From positions 1 through 18,394 of the forward strand of contig JBDNFP010000357.1 of the NCBI GenBank assembly GCA_041689775.1: 18,394 nt of DNA, in the 5' to 3' direction. Source of the DNA: JBDNFP01 sp041689775 (GTDB lineage Bacteria > Bacteroidota > Bacteroidia > Cytophagales > Spirosomataceae). Shown here in pieces: positions 16,471 to 18,394 of the stretch. Positions within the stretch are counted from its first letter, which is position 1, and each line of letters begins with the position of its first letter. Under the pieces are notes generated by a model. It was not told where the DNA came from. It worked only from the letters and a program-made list of their open reading frames with translations, and made no database searches. The position numbers and the translations under genes were made by a program.

Positions 16471-17493
16471 ATGAGTACATCAGCCAACCCACAAAACCGT
16501 ACAATCAAGGTCGGACTATTCGTCCTGATCGGTTTAGTTATCTTTGTTTTCGGCATCCTAACCATTGGTGGAATGCGAAAATCATTCGTTTCGAAAATAT
16601 CGGCGACGTCCGTTTTCGATGACGTTAACGGATTACAAAGCGGTAATAACATCTGGTTTTCGGGCGTAAAAGTCGGGACCGTACACAAGATTAGTTTTCG
16701 CGGAAATTCCCAGGTAGAAGTGCTGATGAATATCGAAGAAAAATCGCGTCAGTATATTCGTAAGGACGCCGTGGCAAAGATCAGTTCCGACGGATTAATC
16801 GGTAACAAGATTGTTGTAATTTCCGGTGGAACCACAAAGTCTGATCCGATTGAAGATGGTGATATTTTGCAGGTTCAGAAAGAAGACAGTCAGCAGGATA
16901 TCATGAACACCTTGCAGGCCAATAATAAAAATATTCTTGCTATTACGGAAGATTTTAAGGAAATCAGTAAGAAACTCCGAAACGGAGAGGGTTCGGTAGG
17001 GAAACTTTTATCGGATGATGAGCTGTATAAAAACCTTGAAACGACCATGGTAGGTTTACAACGAGCCGTGAAACAGGCCGAAACCATGACGACTTCTTTG
17101 ACTACCTACGCCGCCAAATTAAATCAAAAAGGGGGACTTGCCAATGATATTGTTACGGACACGCTGATCATGCGAAAGATAAGGCTTACGATTACTGAGC
17201 TAAACGAAACCGCACTGACCGCCCGGGCAATGGTAAGCGGCTTGAAGAAAACTACGGAGGAGGTTACCAGTAATATTACGAACAATCGTAAAAGCCCGGT
17301 GGGAGTGCTACTACACGATGAAGCCACGGCCGCAAACCTGAAAAGTACCATTCAGAATCTGGAAACCAGTACCGATAAACTGGATGAGAACATGGAAGCT
17401 TTACAATCAAATTTTCTGTTTCGTCGCTATTTCCGAAAGCAGGCCAAAGCCCAAAAAGACTCCATCACAATCGATAAGCCTAGCATTAATTGA
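16471..17493 (+). CDS. mlaD: MCE-domain protein, MlaD-like
   Basis: This is the membrane-anchored MCE subunit that receives or hands on lipid in the periplasm. I choose ATG 16471 (MSTSANPQNRTIKVG); an upstream in-frame TTG at 16447 adds only eight residues. A single membrane helix (about 15-33, LFVLIGLVIFVFGILTIGG) is followed by one MCE domain (about 39-118: SVFDDVNGLQSGNNIWFSGVKVG, then AKISSDGLIGNKIVVISGG). Residues about 125-340 form a long helical, coiled-coil-prone tail with two similar GSVGKLL/VGVLLHD elements. At 340 residues it is longer than E. coli MlaD, whose tail is short. The gene follows mlaF by 53 bp and ends 7 bp from the converging gene. Confidence 0.92.
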   Translation: MSTSANPQNRTIKVGLFVLIGLVIFVFGILTIGGMRKSFVSKISATSVFDDVNGLQSGNNIWFSGVKVGTVHKISFRGNSQVEVLMNIEEKSRQYIRKDAVAKISSDGLIGNKIVVISGGTTKSDPIEDGDILQVQKEDSQQDIMNTLQANNKNILAITEDFKEISKKLRNGEGSVGKLLSDDELYKNLETTMVGLQRAVKQAETMTTSLTTYAAKLNQKGGLANDIVTDTLIMRKIRLTITELNETALTARAMVSGLKKTTEEVTSNITNNRKSPVGVLLHDEATAANLKSTIQNLETSTDKLDENMEALQSNFLFRRYFRKQAKAQKDSITIDKPSIN

Positions 17494-17500
17494 CCAATCA

Positions 17501-18394
17501 TCAGGTTTTTCTCTTTTTTTTGCGGGCGGAAGGGAATAGGATATTATTCAGAATAAGCCGGTAACCGGGTGAATGGGGGTAGAGATTCAGGTCGGTGGTC
17601 ATACGGTGCCCACCGCGTCGACCTTCGGGATCGTGGCCGCCATAAAATGTCCATTGGCCTATCCCAATTTCCCCGTAGAGGTATCGATCGGATGACTTAC
17701 TTTGCCCCATCACCAGCACATTGGGCTTGACGGTCTTTTTATTGAAGGCAGAGGTTTGCCCGCTGAACTCCCGGATTTGATACTCATGGTTTTGAACCAG
17801 CATAGCCGGGATAATATCCCACTTGGCCGAAAATTCAAATAGCGAGAATACATCATCCGATTGTCCGTACCCGTAGCTACCCAACGAAGAATTAATATCC
17901 GAAAACCACATACCCCCGTATCCGTCGTCAAGCTGAATTTGGAAGTCTTTAAAGGCAAACGTTTTGCTGAAATCAAGCTTAGATTGTGCTTTGGGATCAA
18001 TTCCATCGCCGTCAAACTGGGCCTCCACGATATCGACGCCCTCCGCGGCGAGAGCAATATCAAAGGTCTCCGCACCGGAGCACATCGCAAACAGGTAGCC
18101 ACCACCCGCGCAAAATTCTTTGATTCGCTTCGCTACCGCCAACTTCATGTGGGAGACTTTACTGTACCCGAACTTACGGGCGATGTTTTCCTGAGCCGTA
18201 ATATCTTCCTGCGACATCCGCCTAAGATTTCGTCCAAACTGCCCGGTAAAATCCTCGTGGTGGAGGTGTAGCCAATCGTAATTGATTAAATCGCCATCCA
18301 AGATTTCCTGATCGTAGATTACTTCAAAAGGTATTTCAGCGTAATTCAGGGCCAGTAGCACCGCATCATTATTTTCAAAATTTGCCGGACTAAT
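17501..18394 (-). CDS. 'Asparagine synthetase B'-labelled family protein with amidotransferase-like fold (5' end missing)
   Basis: The frame is open through the right edge of the window, so 297 C-terminal residues are seen and the true start lies outside; a GTG at 18359-18361 is internal. The sequence matches a Bacteroidota family I remember from databases under the name 'asparagine synthetase B', by phrases such as YDWLHLHHEDFTGQ, FAMCSGAETFDIALAAEGVDI, QSKLDFSKTFAFKDF, WTFYGGHDPEG and GYRLILNNILFP. Nothing in this part resembles the glutaminase or synthetase domains of AsnB. FAMCSG looks instead like the nucleophile elbow of class I amidotransferase-like or ThuA-like folds, with the cysteine as candidate nucleophile. 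The tail is strongly basic (ARKKKRKT). The true function is unknown. It converges on mlaD with 7 bp between stop codons. Confidence 0.8.
   Translation of the reverse strand: MSPANFENNDAVLLALNYAEIPFEVIYDQEILDGDLINYDWLHLHHEDFTGQFGRNLRRMSQEDITAQENIARKFGYSKVSHMKLAVAKRIKEFCAGGGYLFAMCSGAETFDIALAAEGVDIVEAQFDGDGIDPKAQSKLDFSKTFAFKDFQIQLDDGYGGMWFSDINSSLGSYGYGQSDDVFSLFEFSAKWDIIPAMLVQNHEYQIREFSGQTSAFNKKTVKPNVLVMGQSKSSDRYLYGEIGIGQWTFYGGHDPEGRRGGHRMTTDLNLYPHSPGYRLILNNILFPSARKKKRKT

Overview
This window looks like a chromosomal stretch of a Bacteroidota bacterium, probably order Cytophagales (Spirosoma/Dyadobacter-like; this finer placement is inference). The reasons are a type IX secretion (T9SS) sorting tail, a PorT-type beta-barrel gene, an ABC-permease/M1-aminopeptidase fusion, the family commonly labelled 'asparagine synthetase B' in this phylum, a phylum-type -33/-7 promoter (TTG ... 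TAnnTTTG), and few clear Shine-Dalgarno sequences. No rRNA, tRNA, CRISPR array or insertion sequence was seen.

Left part (1-3650). The 3' end of an unidentified + strand gene is followed by a decayed outer-membrane beta-barrel gene carrying one stop codon and one frameshift. A long two-way hairpin terminator separates it from a converging gene for a large secreted T9SS cargo protein. The N-terminal domain of that protein resembles a metzincin protease whose zinc and catalytic residues have all been replaced.

Middle left (3612-8259, - strand). An ABC ATPase gene and a 1214-residue ABC-2 permease fused to an M1 metallopeptidase form a two-gene operon ending in a clear terminator.

Middle (8492-12137, + strand). 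A sugar-acid catabolic cluster holds an HpcH/HpaI-type aldolase (GarL-like catalytic residues), a GntP-family permease and a glucarate dehydratase. Together they would import D-glucarate or a relative, dehydrate it, and split the keto-deoxy acid to pyruvate and tartronate semialdehyde. The permease is broken in this sequence: an exact 23-bp tandem duplication and a one-base loss in a G run each shift the frame. Both enzyme genes are intact.

Right part (12145-18394). A DUF1361 membrane protein and a DEAD-box RNA helicase lie on the - strand. A 516-bp gene-free divergent region follows, then a compact + strand operon mlaE-mlaF-mlaD for lipid transport between the membranes. Converging on it is the 3' part of a gene of the so-called 'asparagine synthetase B' family, cut by the window edge.

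The most notable observations are the predicted protease-dead metzincin-like T9SS protein, the duplication-broken permease inside an otherwise intact pathway, and the recurrence of one-base losses in G runs at two unrelated loci, which could be sequencing error, recent decay or phase variation.
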